64,000 nucleotides of DNA from Paractinoplanes brasiliensis (GCF_004362215.1 NZ_SNWR01000001.1:5500001-5564000); one strand, 5' to 3'; counted from the stretch's first letter, positions 1-9,480 are shown. The notes: generated from the letters alone by a model not told the origin. Program-made: numbers and translations.

Positions 1-392
1 CCCCGCTGTTCGAACTGGGCGCTGACGAGATGGAGTTCGGCGTCGGCATCCACGGCGAACCCGGCCGCGAGCGCCGCCCGCTGGCCTCGGCCGACCAGAT
101 CGTCGACGACCTGCTCGACGCCGTGGTGCCCGACCTGCCGTACGCCTCCGGCGACCGCGTCGCCCTGATGATCAACGGGCTGGGCGGCACGCCGATCAGC
201 GAGCTCTACATCCTGTACCGGCGGGCCCACCAGCGCCTGGCCGCCCAGGGCATCACGGTCGGCCGCAGCTACGTCGGCGAGTACTGCACCTCCCTCGACA
301 TGGCGGGCGCGTCGCTGACCCTGGTCCGCCTCGACGACGAGATCGAGGGCCTTCTCACCGCACCGGCGGAGGCCGCCGTACGGGTGTTCTGA
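1..392 (+). CDS. dhaK: Dihydroxyacetone kinase subunit DhaK, C-terminal part
   Basis: The window opens inside this gene; the frame begins at base 3 and ends with TGA at 390-392. About 129 residues are visible. They carry DhaK landmarks: ELGADEMEFGVGIHGEPG near the start, the NGLGGTP loop, and SLDMAGASLTL close to the C-terminus. DhaK binds dihydroxyacetone covalently and passes it to DhaL for phosphorylation in the cytoplasm. In most operons dhaL follows dhaK directly; here a Nudix gene on the same strand starts 138 bp later, so dhaL must lie upstream or elsewhere. The identity is firm; whether the gene is intact upstream cannot be seen. Confidence 0.9.
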   Translation, partial: PLFELGADEMEFGVGIHGEPGRERRPLASADQIVDDLLDAVVPDLPYASGDRVALMINGLGGTPISELYILYRRAHQRLAAQGITVGRSYVGEYCTSLDMAGASLTLVRLDDEIEGLLTAPAEAAVRVF

Positions 393-530
393 CGGCAGTG
401 CCAGCCGGCGGAGGGGTCTGCTGGGACAACATCACGGGGTAGTTCGTCCGGTGTCCGACCCGGGACTTCCGCCGTCCGGGCCGGTCCCGGCAGACTGAGC
501 GGATCAGTCGGCCGTCCCGGGGGAGGCTCC

Positions 531-1259
531 GTGAGCTCGGAACCACGCGCGACAGAACGTCGGCGTGCGCAACGCATCGCTCGCTACGACGAACTGAGGG
601 CCGAGCGACCCGACCTGTTCATCAACCCGCCGGGGGCACCCTTCGAGATCTTGTTCGACGCCGAGAGCCAGACCACGGTCGCCGACGAGTGCGCAGCCCG
701 GCTGCGGGCGGAGGGCAAACCGGAGGAGTACGGCGACATCGGTGTGATCTACGAGGACTCGTACGTGATCGCCCTGCGCGACGCCGTGCGCAAACGCGAC
801 GGTCGGTTGGGTCCCTACATCCGGGTGCTACCGCTCGTCAACGCGGCGGGGGCGGCGATCCTGCCGCTGCTGCCGGACGGCCGGGCCGTTCTGACCCGGC
901 ATTTTCGCCACGGCTTGCGCGACTGGCAGTGGGAGATTCCGCGTGGCTTCGCCGACCCCGGGGAGGACGGAGCGGCGACGGCCGGACGGGAGCTGAGCGA
1001 GGAGCTCGGCGTCCTGGTCGGCGGGGTGGAACTGCTCGGGCGGATGACCCTCGACGACGGCTTCGACGAGATCTACCTGGCCCGGCTGGACAGCACGGAG
1101 ATGCCCGTGGACAGCACGTCGGAGGCGTTCGTCGAGGGTATCGACGGTATTCAGCTGGTCACACGAGAGGAAGTGGAGAAGATGGTCGTCTCCGGTGAGC
1201 TGACCGACTCGTACACGCTGGCGGCCTTCGCCATGGCCGTGGCGCGAGGTGTCTGGTGA
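531..1259 (+). CDS. Nudix hydrolase (ADP-ribose pyrophosphatase-like)
   Basis: A 242-residue cytoplasmic hydrolase of nucleoside-diphosphate-X substrates. A perfect Nudix box (G-x5-E-x7-REL-x-EE-x-G) lies at about residues 139-161, reading GFADPGE then RELSEELGV, preceded by WEIPRGF as in ADP-ribose pyrophosphatases. An N-terminal extension of about 90 residues precedes the Nudix fold and has no domain I recognise. The GTG start at 531 follows GGGGGAGG with good spacing. The last codons overlap the GTG of the next Nudix gene, so the two are translationally coupled. The substrate is inferred from the WEIPRGF context only. Confidence 0.88.
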   Translation: MSSEPRATERRRAQRIARYDELRAERPDLFINPPGAPFEILFDAESQTTVADECAARLRAEGKPEEYGDIGVIYEDSYVIALRDAVRKRDGRLGPYIRVLPLVNAAGAAILPLLPDGRAVLTRHFRHGLRDWQWEIPRGFADPGEDGAATAGRELSEELGVLVGGVELLGRMTLDDGFDEIYLARLDSTEMPVDSTSEAFVEGIDGIQLVTREEVEKMVVSGELTDSYTLAAFAMAVARGVW

Positions 1260-1819
1260 CCCTCGAAGTGCCGTCCTCTCTGCCGCGCACCCGCCGGACC
1301 GCCGAGCACAAGGTATTCCAGAACGAATTCATCGCCGTCTACAACGACGACGTCTTGATCGCCGGGGCCTTCCCGGCCCAGTTTCTGAGGATCGTCGAAC
1401 GTGAGGGCAAGCCCGGCGCCGCCGTGCTGGCCCGGTGCCGTGGCCAGTACGCACTCGTGCTCAACGACCGCTATCCGACGGGCGACTGGGAATGGGGCAT
1501 TCCCCGGGGTTTCGCCCACTCCGGCGACCCCGAGCACACGGCGCGTGAAGAGCTGGCGGAGGAACTCGGTGGGCTGCCGCGCGAGTTGGTGCCGCTGGGC
1601 ATCGTGACACCCAACTCCGGCCTGCTGGCGGCCCGGGTGCACCTGTACCTGGCCGAGTTCGACGCCGAGGTGGCCGCGCCGGTGGACTCGGCCGAGATCG
1701 CGATGGTGCGCTGGATCGGTCTGCCCGAGCTCTACGCGGAGATCGTCGACGGCCGGATCACCGACGCCTTCACCCTGTCCGCGCTTACTCAGGCCACGGC
1801 TCGCGGGCTGCTCGGCTGA
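1256..1819 (+). CDS. Nudix-fold protein with a shortened Nudix box
   Basis: A 187-residue protein coupled to the upstream Nudix gene by a GTGA overlap. It shares the WxWGIPRGF entry to the box, but the box (about residues 85-106) is one residue shorter than the consensus: GFAHSGD is followed by AREELAEELGG, so the consensus Arg position holds Glu and the first Glu is Asp. The EE pair that binds metal is kept. It may therefore be a divergent hydrolase or a binding-only partner of the first enzyme. Two adjacent, co-translated Nudix proteins suggest duplication followed by divergence, which is inference. Confidence 0.8.
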   Translation: MTLEVPSSLPRTRRTAEHKVFQNEFIAVYNDDVLIAGAFPAQFLRIVEREGKPGAAVLARCRGQYALVLNDRYPTGDWEWGIPRGFAHSGDPEHTAREELAEELGGLPRELVPLGIVTPNSGLLAARVHLYLAEFDAEVAAPVDSAEIAMVRWIGLPELYAEIVDGRITDAFTLSALTQATARGLLG

Positions 1820-1886
1820 GGCCCGGCAGTCGGATCCCCGACGCGTAGGTGCGCGTGATGCGTCCGGTCCACTACAGTGCGCGACT

Positions 1887-2126
1887 GTGGTGATCGTCGG
1901 CGGAGTCGCCTTCGGACTCGTGGCCGGCTGGTGGCTGCTCGCCGCGGGCCGGCCCTCGGCCGTGGTGGTGGCGATGGTCGCGCTGTTGATCACCGCCGTG
2001 CCGGCCTACGTGGCCGGGGTAGCGGTCGCGCCGCGTGTTGCGGCCGGACTGGTCGCCGGGATGGCGGCCCACGCGGTCTTCCGGTGGGCTGTCCGCCGGT
2101 CCGTCGAAAGGGAGACACCGGGATGA
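1887..2126 (+). CDS. Small membrane protein, 79 residues
   Basis: I do not recognise a family. The protein has two to three predicted hydrophobic helices (residues about 3-20, 25-45 and 50-65) and a short basic tail. It starts with GTG at 1887; TACAGT at 1873-1878 could be a -10 element only 8 bp upstream, which would give a nearly leaderless transcript. Its stop overlaps the ATG of the next small membrane gene (ATGA), so the pair probably forms one unit. Confidence 0.6.
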   Translation: MVIVGGVAFGLVAGWWLLAAGRPSAVVVAMVALLITAVPAYVAGVAVAPRVAAGLVAGMAAHAVFRWAVRRSVERETPG

Positions 2127-2506
2127 GCGCGGAATGGGGTGCCTTCTTCTTCGGGGCGGTGATCGGCTGGTTCACCTACTTCGTGAACCGCTACCGCACC
2201 GAGATCAAACTGGCCGACGTGGCGAGCATCCTGGGCGCGATCGGCGGCGCCGCGGTGCTGGAGTTGTTCCCGTCCGACACGGTGCTGTTCGGGGCGTACG
2301 GCATCGGCCTGGCCGTCGGCTTCTTCGCGTACTTCCTTCTCCTGCTGCTCTTTGTCATGATCAACAAGCGCTTCACGCTCGCCTGGTTCCTGGACGGACG
2401 GCGTCCGACATACGCCGATGGCGAGATGGGGCCGGACGATCAGCGTCCTTCCCGGGGCATGTCCGGCCGGGGAAATGACGACGAAAACCCGCGCAACCCG
2501 CGCTAG
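2123..2506 (+). CDS. Small membrane protein with charged C-terminal tail
   Basis: A 127-residue protein of unrecognised family. It begins MSAEWGAFFFGAVIGW, has membrane segments at about residues 5-20, 35-50 and 55-80, and ends in a hydrophilic tail rich in Asp, Asn, Arg and Pro. ATG at 2123 overlaps the stop of the preceding membrane gene and follows AAAGGGAGA. Its TAG stop overlaps the stop codon of the minus-strand CHAT gene, so the two operons converge with no spacer. Confidence 0.6.
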   Translation: MSAEWGAFFFGAVIGWFTYFVNRYRTEIKLADVASILGAIGGAAVLELFPSDTVLFGAYGIGLAVGFFAYFLLLLLFVMINKRFTLAWFLDGRRPTYADGEMGPDDQRPSRGMSGRGNDDENPRNPR

Positions 2507-5079
2507 GCAACGCTTCGCATGGTCAGGTGGGGCGGGGCGTAGGCGGTGTAGATGAGGCCGAGCGGATTGCCGCGCGTCAGCAGGCGCAGGCGGGCCGTCC
2601 GCATCGCCTCGCCGATCGGGCGCCGGCGCTCGACGAACTCGGTGAGCACCTGCTCCGCGAAGTCCGCGGCCAGCCGCTCGTAGGTGATGATCTCGGTGCC
2701 GACCATGCCCGAGGCGCCGGCGCGCCGGATCAGCGCCTCGATGAAGCTGGACGCATGCTCGGGCTGGGTGGCGATCGACCGGCAGGCATTGAGGAAGACC
2801 AGCGGCTGGCTCTCCAGCCACCGCACCCGGCCGGCCACGTCGGTGGCGGCCAGCACGTCGTCGCCGGCCTCGTCGAACTGGAGCACCGGCATGCCGTCGG
2901 AGAAGTCGCCGTGGCAGTAGAAGTAGACCAGGTGCGGCTCGGGATCGCGGCGCAGGTCGTCGAGGAGGCTCGCGGCGTCGGTGCGAACGGGGAGCGATCC
3001 GTCACCCAGCCCGCTCACCCAGTGCGGGTGTTCGCGTCCGAAGTCGGCGGCCCGGCCCACGGCGCAGCGCGGGCGTCCGGAATGCGTGATGCTCGGCCCC
3101 CGGGCCGACACGTCACGGCTGGCGTCGGCCCCCGCGATCTGACCGACCGACTGCGGTGAGCCGAGCAGATGCCGGAAACCCCAGAACCCGCTGGGGCAGA
3201 TCACTGTGTCGTCGTCCCAGTGGGGGCAGTTCCCGCGGAAACACTCCACCGCCGACAGCTCGGCCGGGCCGGCCTGGGCGTTCAGGAAGGTGTCGCAGAT
3301 GCGGAACTTGGCCCGGAAGGCCAGCGGGCGGTCGTAGATCATGGTGGCCGGGATGAGGATGCGGAGGTCGGCGGTGTTGGCCATTTCGATGACCCGCGGC
3401 CGGCGGAGCCAGGCCGACAGCCGCCAGACCGCGACCTTTTCGTAGCCGGGCGGGCCGGGCTCCGAAAGCAGATGCGCCCGGCCGGTCTGCTCGAACGTCA
3501 TGGCGATGTGGCCGCCCAACTCGACCCAGGCATCGGAGCCGCGAAGAGCCAGCAGTTCCAGGTCACGGCGAAAGGCCTCCGGGTCGGCCTTGGGTGCGCC
3601 GTCGTAGTCGTCGTAGCGGAACTGGCCGGGTTGGGGAAGCTTCACGTCGTTGTGGGAGACCCGGCGCAGCGCGTACCGGGCGCGCTCGACCTGCTGCTGC
3701 AGCGCGTCCACCGGCATCGAGACCGCGGCGACCTCGACCCCCTGGGCGACGACCAACCCGGTCAGGTCGCCGGGCGGCCTCCGATCGTCGACCAGGATCG
3801 AGAGGTCGATCGGCTCCATCGCGGCCAGGGCCTCGGCGCCGAGCGACTGGCCCGACAGGAAGTCCACAGTGGTCTCAACTGCCCACGCCCGCACCTGCTC
3901 GGCCTCGTCCACCATCGTGGTCACGACGCGGGACTGCAGGTTGCGGCCCTTGTGGAGCAGGCTGCAGCGCAGTTGGCGCCGCCCGGTCCCGGCCGGGGCA
4001 CGGATCGGGAAGTACAGCCGTGATCCGCCGGAGGCCGAACCGTCGGGCTGCCGCGCCACCCGCACCCGCCCGTCGGCCCCGACGATCAACTCGCCGGTCT
4101 CCCGGCCGGTCTCGACCACGAGGTCGCCGGGCCCGCCGGTCAACGTGACCTGCAGGACCGCACCCGCGGTGACGTCGTCGGGCAGCTCCAACTCGGCGGG
4201 CTCGCGCTCGGCCGAGAGGGGGTCAGGCGCGTCGCCGATCTCGAACCAGAACAGATACGCGGTATCGGTGCTCAAACTCTGGTGAGGTGAGTGCGGCCGG
4301 CGGGTCAGCGGGTCGGCGATGCCGTTGTTCACCCAGAGCGCGGGCCCTTCCCTGGCGTCGAGCGGCTCGACCGGGGTGAAGCGTTCGAGCGAGCTGGACT
4401 TGGTCGCGCGCAACTCGCGTGCGACAGCCGTTCGGGAGTCGGGGTCGAGCAGGACGGCCAGCAGTTGCCGGCACAGCGGTTCGAGCTGGTCGGCGGGCAG
4501 GCCCTGGGCCAGACGGTCGAGGGCGGGGACGGCCGGGTGCGACCGGTCCACTTCGGCGGCCGCGGAATCGGCCGGCGTCTCCAGGGCGGCCAGCGCGATG
4601 AGGTAGGCCCGCCAGTAGTCGTTCCCGTGCCGAACTGCCAGGCTTCGGACCCGCTCGCGAAGAGAGCCCAGAACCGGGGCGAGATGGCTGATCAAAAGGG
4701 CGGCGTACCAGTCCCGGCCGGACAGCAAGGCTTGTTCGATCTCGCCCAGCGCGATGCGGGGGAGCCCGGCGACCTGCCCGGCCGGAATCTGCGGCAACAG
4801 CCAGGCGACCTCCTCCTCGAACAGGGTGGCGGGGTTGTGGAGCATCACGCCGGGCCGGGCCGGCAGCGCCGGCAACGTCGGCCGGGTCAGACCACGGGCG
4901 ATCGCGATCTCGTCGACCGCCATGCCGATGGCCGGCCACGCCTCGCCCGGTTCGAGTCCGCCGAACCGGGCCGCCGCGAGCATCACCTGGGGCCAGTCGG
5001 ACGTGGCGGCGTTGCGGGCCAGCCAGGGCAGAAGGGACGGCTCGAGCCCGCGGGAGACGATGGTGAACAAGTCGTACAT
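2503..5079 (-). CDS. CHAT-domain caspase-like protease (distal gene of CHAT operon)
   Basis: An 858-residue cytoplasmic protein. The last 170 or so residues form a CHAT (caspase HetF associated with TPRs) domain: YFYCHGD supplies the catalytic His (H723) and FLNACRS the catalytic Cys (C766). Before it comes CPSGFWGFRH, a motif commonly seen leading into CHAT domains. Residues about 1-240 look helical, and about 260-400 look beta-rich. CHAT proteases act in CRISPR-linked and other bacterial conflict systems by cleaving partner proteins. ATG at 5079 overlaps the stop of the upstream gene (ATGA), so translation is coupled. The helical N-terminus may be a sensing or recruiting part; that is inference. 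Confidence 0.82.
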   Translation of the reverse strand: MYDLFTIVSRGLEPSLLPWLARNAATSDWPQVMLAAARFGGLEPGEAWPAIGMAVDEIAIARGLTRPTLPALPARPGVMLHNPATLFEEEVAWLLPQIPAGQVAGLPRIALGEIEQALLSGRDWYAALLISHLAPVLGSLRERVRSLAVRHGNDYWRAYLIALAALETPADSAAAEVDRSHPAVPALDRLAQGLPADQLEPLCRQLLAVLLDPDSRTAVARELRATKSSSLERFTPVEPLDAREGPALWVNNGIADPLTRRPHSPHQSLSTDTAYLFWFEIGDAPDPLSAEREPAELELPDDVTAGAVLQVTLTGGPGDLVVETGRETGELIVGADGRVRVARQPDGSASGGSRLYFPIRAPAGTGRRQLRCSLLHKGRNLQSRVVTTMVDEAEQVRAWAVETTVDFLSGQSLGAEALAAMEPIDLSILVDDRRPPGDLTGLVVAQGVEVAAVSMPVDALQQQVERARYALRRVSHNDVKLPQPGQFRYDDYDGAPKADPEAFRRDLELLALRGSDAWVELGGHIAMTFEQTGRAHLLSEPGPPGYEKVAVWRLSAWLRRPRVIEMANTADLRILIPATMIYDRPLAFRAKFRICDTFLNAQAGPAELSAVECFRGNCPHWDDDTVICPSGFWGFRHLLGSPQSVGQIAGADASRDVSARGPSITHSGRPRCAVGRAADFGREHPHWVSGLGDGSLPVRTDAASLLDDLRRDPEPHLVYFYCHGDFSDGMPVLQFDEAGDDVLAATDVAGRVRWLESQPLVFLNACRSIATQPEHASSFIEALIRRAGASGMVGTEIITYERLAADFAEQVLTEFVERRRPIGEAMRTARLRLLTRGNPLGLIYTAYAPPHLTMRSVA

Positions 5080-6482
5080 CAGGCGGACCGGGCCAGGTCA
5101 CGCAGGAAGTCCTTCGCGAGGTGTTCGCCCGAGGAGAAGGACCGGTCGATTTCGGCGGCGCTGAACTGCCCGAGCCGCACCTCCTGTGCGAACCCGTTGC
5201 CGTCGTACGTGGCGATGCACAGCTCCTCGTCATCGGCGTCGACGACGTCGGGCAGCATCTCGGTGAGTAGCCGCAGATGGTCGGCCCAGGCTGTGCGCAG
5301 GCGGTTGTCGTTGCGGGCCGGCGCGTTGAGGATCTCGTTCAGCTGCCGTGTGGACGCCTGCCAGGCCGGCAGCCGGTCCTCGTCGGCCTGCAGCTCCCAA
5401 TAGGCACGGAAGAGCGCGGACAGCGATTGTCTGGGCACGTGCGGCAGCACGGAGGCGGCCGACAGCAGACCACTCATCCGGTCGCCTGCCCTTTGCGCTG
5501 ACTCCGGGACTGCCTGGTCGCGGCGGATCCGGTCTCGGATGATGCCGACGGCGAGGGCGTTGACGTGCTTGAGTTCGTCACGGGCGTCGGTGCGGGGCGT
5601 CGACGACATGTAGTCGAACTGGGAAAAGGCCGAGTCGGCCATCACCGCGTTGTAGATGGTGTCCTGGAACTCCTGGAGCTGCTGCCATGCGAACAACGCG
5701 GGATCGTCCCTCTCGGTGGCGCCGACAACGTCGTGGATCCAGGCCCGCCGCACCCCGGCCGTCCCCGCCTCGGCCACCCGTTCCCGAATACTGCTCAGCA
5801 CCGTGTCGGCGAGCGGGACCGGGCACTGATGTTCGGCCGCGATGGCGTGGAAGCGGGTCTCGTCGTCGGCCACCTCGAGCAGATGCTCGACGTAGCCTTG
5901 CTCCGAGATGCGCGGCACCCGGGCGTCACGATCGGACCCCGGCAACGCGAAGAAGGAATTCAACCGCAACAGCGCCTCCAGTCGGGGGCCGAGCGCCGGA
6001 TGGGTTTCCACCAGCCAGTCGGGGATCGTGGACACGGCGCCGCGGTCGATGTGCAGAAGAAATTCGGCGAGCTGGTTGCGGGCGCGAGTGTCCTCGTTGA
6101 TCTCGCTCCAGGCCGAGAGCCGGAACAGGCCCGAGCCGAACCGCTCCCGGGTCCGGTTGAGCTGATCGGCGCAAGCGGCCAGGAAGGTCGGCTGCCTGAA
6201 CCGGTGAAGCACGAAGGGCCGGGCCGCGGTGAGCTCCTCGACGGCCGCCCCTCGCCGGGTCGCCGCGAGGACCTGCGCGCGGGTGCTGAGCACCACGTCG
6301 GCCAGTTCCAGAAAGGTGCGCGAGTCGAAGCCGTACGTGTTGTTCACCGATAGGGATCGGCCGAGCAGCAGGCTCACCACCGCTTCGATCTGGCCCTGCG
6401 TGAGGTTGGGGTGTGTCTCGTTGTCGTCGGCGGTGGCCCGGGTCGAGTCGAAGGACTCGTGAAACGTGAGATGTTCGTTCAC
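5079..6482 (-). CDS. Unrecognised 467-residue protein between two CHAT proteases
   Basis: No family recognised. Translation most likely starts at GTG 6482, which overlaps the stop of the upstream CHAT gene (GTGA) and follows GGAGGAG on the minus strand; the frame is open further upstream, but only as a shadow of that gene. The protein is mostly predicted helical, without signal peptide, membrane helix or nucleotide-binding motif. Residues about 25-60 contain LLLGRSLSVNNTYGFDSR, which looks like a conserved core, and the C-terminus is acidic. Being flanked by two CHAT proteases in one coupled operon, it is a candidate substrate, inhibitor or adaptor, by analogy with CHAT systems where a neighbour is the cleaved target. 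Confidence 0.65.
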   Translation of the reverse strand: MNEHLTFHESFDSTRATADDNETHPNLTQGQIEAVVSLLLGRSLSVNNTYGFDSRTFLELADVVLSTRAQVLAATRRGAAVEELTAARPFVLHRFRQPTFLAACADQLNRTRERFGSGLFRLSAWSEINEDTRARNQLAEFLLHIDRGAVSTIPDWLVETHPALGPRLEALLRLNSFFALPGSDRDARVPRISEQGYVEHLLEVADDETRFHAIAAEHQCPVPLADTVLSSIRERVAEAGTAGVRRAWIHDVVGATERDDPALFAWQQLQEFQDTIYNAVMADSAFSQFDYMSSTPRTDARDELKHVNALAVGIIRDRIRRDQAVPESAQRAGDRMSGLLSAASVLPHVPRQSLSALFRAYWELQADEDRLPAWQASTRQLNEILNAPARNDNRLRTAWADHLRLLTEMLPDVVDADDEELCIATYDGNGFAQEVRLGQFSAAEIDRSFSSGEHLAKDFLRDLARSA

Positions 6483-9367
6483 TGTGGTTCTCCTCCGAAG
6501 ATGACGCCGGATGAACCGGCCCGCAGATAGAGCACCGGGACGGCCGCGGCTCCTGGCTGCCCGGTCAGAACGTACTGCCGGAGGGCCGCGGCGAACGCCC
6601 GGTCGACGGGCTCCCCCCGTACGACGGCCGTGGTCAGACCCTCCACCAGGGGTACGACAGTCCGGTTGTATACCTTCGCGCGCATGCCGACCACCGCTTC
6701 CACCCCGCGGGTGACCAGCAGCCGGGCCAGGGCGGCGGACGAGCATCCGACCAGCACCACCAGCCGTGGGCCCTGAGCAGCCAAAGTGTCCGCGACCGCG
6801 TCGTTGCTGTGAAGCACACCGCCGATCCGTACGCCGTCGGGCCGGGCGTGGGCCCAGAGATGCACCAGGTCGGCCTGGGCGTCGTCGGGGTATCGCACCG
6901 GCGCGCCGTGGACGAGCCGGATGGTCGTCGAGCGGGTGCGCCGCCTGATGTCCTCGTACGCCCGGCCGACCGGGTCGAGGGCCCGGTCGCTGTCCCGCAT
7001 CACCAGCAGCCTCGGCGTCGCGGGGGCGGGAATCGGCGCAGCCTCGTGCGGCACCACGCGGACCAGGGTCGCCGGGGGTTCGGCGAACCACATCAGCGGC
7101 GCGTACTGGCGGTGCAGCAGCTCCCACGGCAGGTCGGCCAGCCAGTCCGGGGCACCGTCGGCGAACTCCAGCTGGAGCCGGACCGGCCGCTCGGGATCGT
7201 CGCCACGGGCCCGGTCGAATTCGGCCGCGAGACCGGCCGACCACAGTGCATCACCGAGATCGCCGGCGAGGCCGACCGCCTCCGATTGAGCCTGTAGCGT
7301 GTCCTGACCGGCCCGCTCGCGCAGGGTACGGACGACCGCCGGGTCGAGCCGGACCGGCAAACCACCGGCTACCCGCACCACGGCGGCGTCGCCGTCGGTG
7401 GAGGCGGTGAGCAACACCCGGCCGTCACCGCTGTCGCGGCCGGGCCGGCGCAGCTCGTAGCCGGTACGCCGGATCCCGTCGGCGGCGACGAGGTGGTTGC
7501 CGTACGCCGCCACCTGCCGTGACGTGGACAGGGAGGCGGCGACGACGGTGACACCGTCAGGGCTGGCGTGGATCACGGCGGTGCCCCGCTCGTAGGCGCC
7601 CACGAACTCACCGGTTCCCCAGGGCACGAGCTGCTGCGGTTCGGCCGACAGGCGCGCCGGCCGGTGCGGAGCGGGCCAATGGACGATCTCCGTCTCGGGC
7701 TGCCGGCGAAGGGCCAGCGCGCCGCCGGGAACGGCGGCGATCAGCTCGTCGGCCCCGGCGGCCATGTCCCGTTCCCGGCCGTCCTCCGTAATGATCCGCA
7801 GATCGCCGGTGACGTCCTGGACGGCCAGGGTGCCGTCCGGGGCGGCGCGCAACCGCGCAATCGTGGCCGGCATCCGCGTCACCCGTGGGCCGTCGGCGTA
7901 GCGAACGTCCGGTCCTCTCGCGTACACCGGGCGTCCCAGCCGGGTGACGACGGCGTTGCACAGCCCGGCCGCGAACTGCCGTGGCGGTGTGCCGGGGTTC
8001 CACTCGTAGGCGCCTCGGCTCGTGGCCACCAGCCACCCCCGGCCGTACGGAGCGATTCCCTTGATCGTCGGCGGCACCCTCGTCTCGGTGGCCGTGGACG
8101 CGGTGCCGTCGCCCAGGTGAACGATCAACCGGCCGCTCTCGGTGCCGATGGCCGCGCCGCCCGGATCGGCCCCGCTCAGGCCTATCGCCGAGACCGGATC
8201 GTTGACCAGCGCCGGGTCTTCGCTGCCGGAGAGCGCGAGATCCCATTGCACCAGGTGATCGCGGTGTGCCGTGACCAGCGACGACCGGCCGACGAAGACC
8301 ATGGCGTCGGTGCGTTCCTCAGTGCCCAGCCGTCCGAGCGGACCGTCCACCGGCCCGACCGCGATCCGGTGATTCGTCCCGCTCGAGGCCAGTCGGCCGT
8401 CCGCCGACCAGGCGAGCAGACGCGGCCCCGGCTGGCTGCGGATCGGCCTGCCGTCGACCCGGATCAGCCGCTCGCCGGTCCGGATGTACGCCAGCCGCTC
8501 ACCGGCGTCGTCCCAAGCGGCAGCCGACACCGGTCCACCCAGCGAGGCTTCCGGAACCCATGCTCCCCGCTTCTCGTCGAGAGCCGCGACCGAGCCGTCC
8601 TCCCACACCGCGACGACGGCGCCGACCCGCAGGGTCACCGCGACCACCCGTCCGGCGCCGTGGCCCGCAATCGGCTTCGACCAGCCGGAACCGCCGTGCC
8701 ACCGGCGGATCATCCCCTCCTCGTCTCCGCAGCCCACCACGCCGTCGGCCACGGCGACGGCGACCAGGTTGGCCCGGCGTTCCGGGGAGGACGGTCCAGC
8801 GGGCCAGCCAGCCGTCATCACGGCACAGTGCTCGCCGACTGCCACCACTCGATCGCCGTCCGAAGCCAGGGCCAGCACCTGGGCGCCGTCGGGCATGCAA
8901 GCCAGAGTGCGGATCTCACCGTCGGCCGACCACGACGCGATCACGCCCCGCGCGGTGCCGAACACGGCGCCCTCCCCGTAACGGCCCACCGCGGTGACGT
9001 CGCCGTCCCGGGTGCGCCTGTCGCGGCGCTCGCGGCCGTCGCGCGACCGCGAGGACCAGCGGGTACGCAGGTACGGGCGGCCGATCGCCTCCAGCCAGGC
9101 CACCGCCCAGCGCTCCACCGTGGGGATCCTCCACTCGATCGCGATGTCGAGCACGAGCTGAGCGCGGAGCAGATGCTCCGGCAACCGAGCGAAAAGGATC
9201 TTGGACTCGGCGTCGGCCAGCCGGCCTGCGGCGTACCGCAGAACCAGGGCCAAGTCGCGCCGGTCGCCAGTGGACCGGTCGGCGTCCAGCTGCCGGAGCA
9301 GGGCTTCGATGTCGAGGTCGGGCGTCCCGCCCAGCCAGGGGGCCGGCAATGCGCGCGGTGTGTCCAT
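6479..9367 (-). CDS. Beta-propeller-like CHAT protease (first gene of CHAT operon)
   Basis: ATG 9367 is preferred over an ATG 54 bp upstream because AGGAG sits 5 bp before it, giving 962 residues. An N-terminal helical region of about 100 residues is followed by about 550 residues of repeated beta-strand blocks with patterns such as GEIRTLACMPDGAQVLALAS, WSADGRLASSG and VQWDLALSG, typical of WD40-like propellers. The C-terminal 200 residues form a CHAT-like domain with LWAHARPDG (H840) and LVGCSSAAL (C875). A propeller joined to a CHAT protease fits a sensor-plus-effector design. It leads the three-gene operon and is divergent from the PRC-barrel and MoxR-vWA genes. Confidence 0.8.
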   Translation of the reverse strand: MDTPRALPAPWLGGTPDLDIEALLRQLDADRSTGDRRDLALVLRYAAGRLADAESKILFARLPEHLLRAQLVLDIAIEWRIPTVERWAVAWLEAIGRPYLRTRWSSRSRDGRERRDRRTRDGDVTAVGRYGEGAVFGTARGVIASWSADGEIRTLACMPDGAQVLALASDGDRVVAVGEHCAVMTAGWPAGPSSPERRANLVAVAVADGVVGCGDEEGMIRRWHGGSGWSKPIAGHGAGRVVAVTLRVGAVVAVWEDGSVAALDEKRGAWVPEASLGGPVSAAAWDDAGERLAYIRTGERLIRVDGRPIRSQPGPRLLAWSADGRLASSGTNHRIAVGPVDGPLGRLGTEERTDAMVFVGRSSLVTAHRDHLVQWDLALSGSEDPALVNDPVSAIGLSGADPGGAAIGTESGRLIVHLGDGTASTATETRVPPTIKGIAPYGRGWLVATSRGAYEWNPGTPPRQFAAGLCNAVVTRLGRPVYARGPDVRYADGPRVTRMPATIARLRAAPDGTLAVQDVTGDLRIITEDGRERDMAAGADELIAAVPGGALALRRQPETEIVHWPAPHRPARLSAEPQQLVPWGTGEFVGAYERGTAVIHASPDGVTVVAASLSTSRQVAAYGNHLVAADGIRRTGYELRRPGRDSGDGRVLLTASTDGDAAVVRVAGGLPVRLDPAVVRTLRERAGQDTLQAQSEAVGLAGDLGDALWSAGLAAEFDRARGDDPERPVRLQLEFADGAPDWLADLPWELLHRQYAPLMWFAEPPATLVRVVPHEAAPIPAPATPRLLVMRDSDRALDPVGRAYEDIRRRTRSTTIRLVHGAPVRYPDDAQADLVHLWAHARPDGVRIGGVLHSNDAVADTLAAQGPRLVVLVGCSSAALARLLVTRGVEAVVGMRAKVYNRTVVPLVEGLTTAVVRGEPVDRAFAAALRQYVLTGQPGAAAVPVLYLRAGSSGVIFGGEPQ

Positions 9368-9480
9368 CGTTCTCCTGATCGCCGGGAATCCATTGTGTTG
9401 AGCGATCGCGACGAGGACCACCGGGTTTTCCGGCGTGCCGGGCGACCGGACGGACGACCCGTTCCGACTTGCCCGGTGCC

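Noticed and set aside
2503..9367. Gasdermin partner among the CHAT operon genes
   Set aside because: The 467-residue middle protein is too long and mostly helical, and I see no gasdermin-like beta-sheet pattern or lipidated N-terminus.
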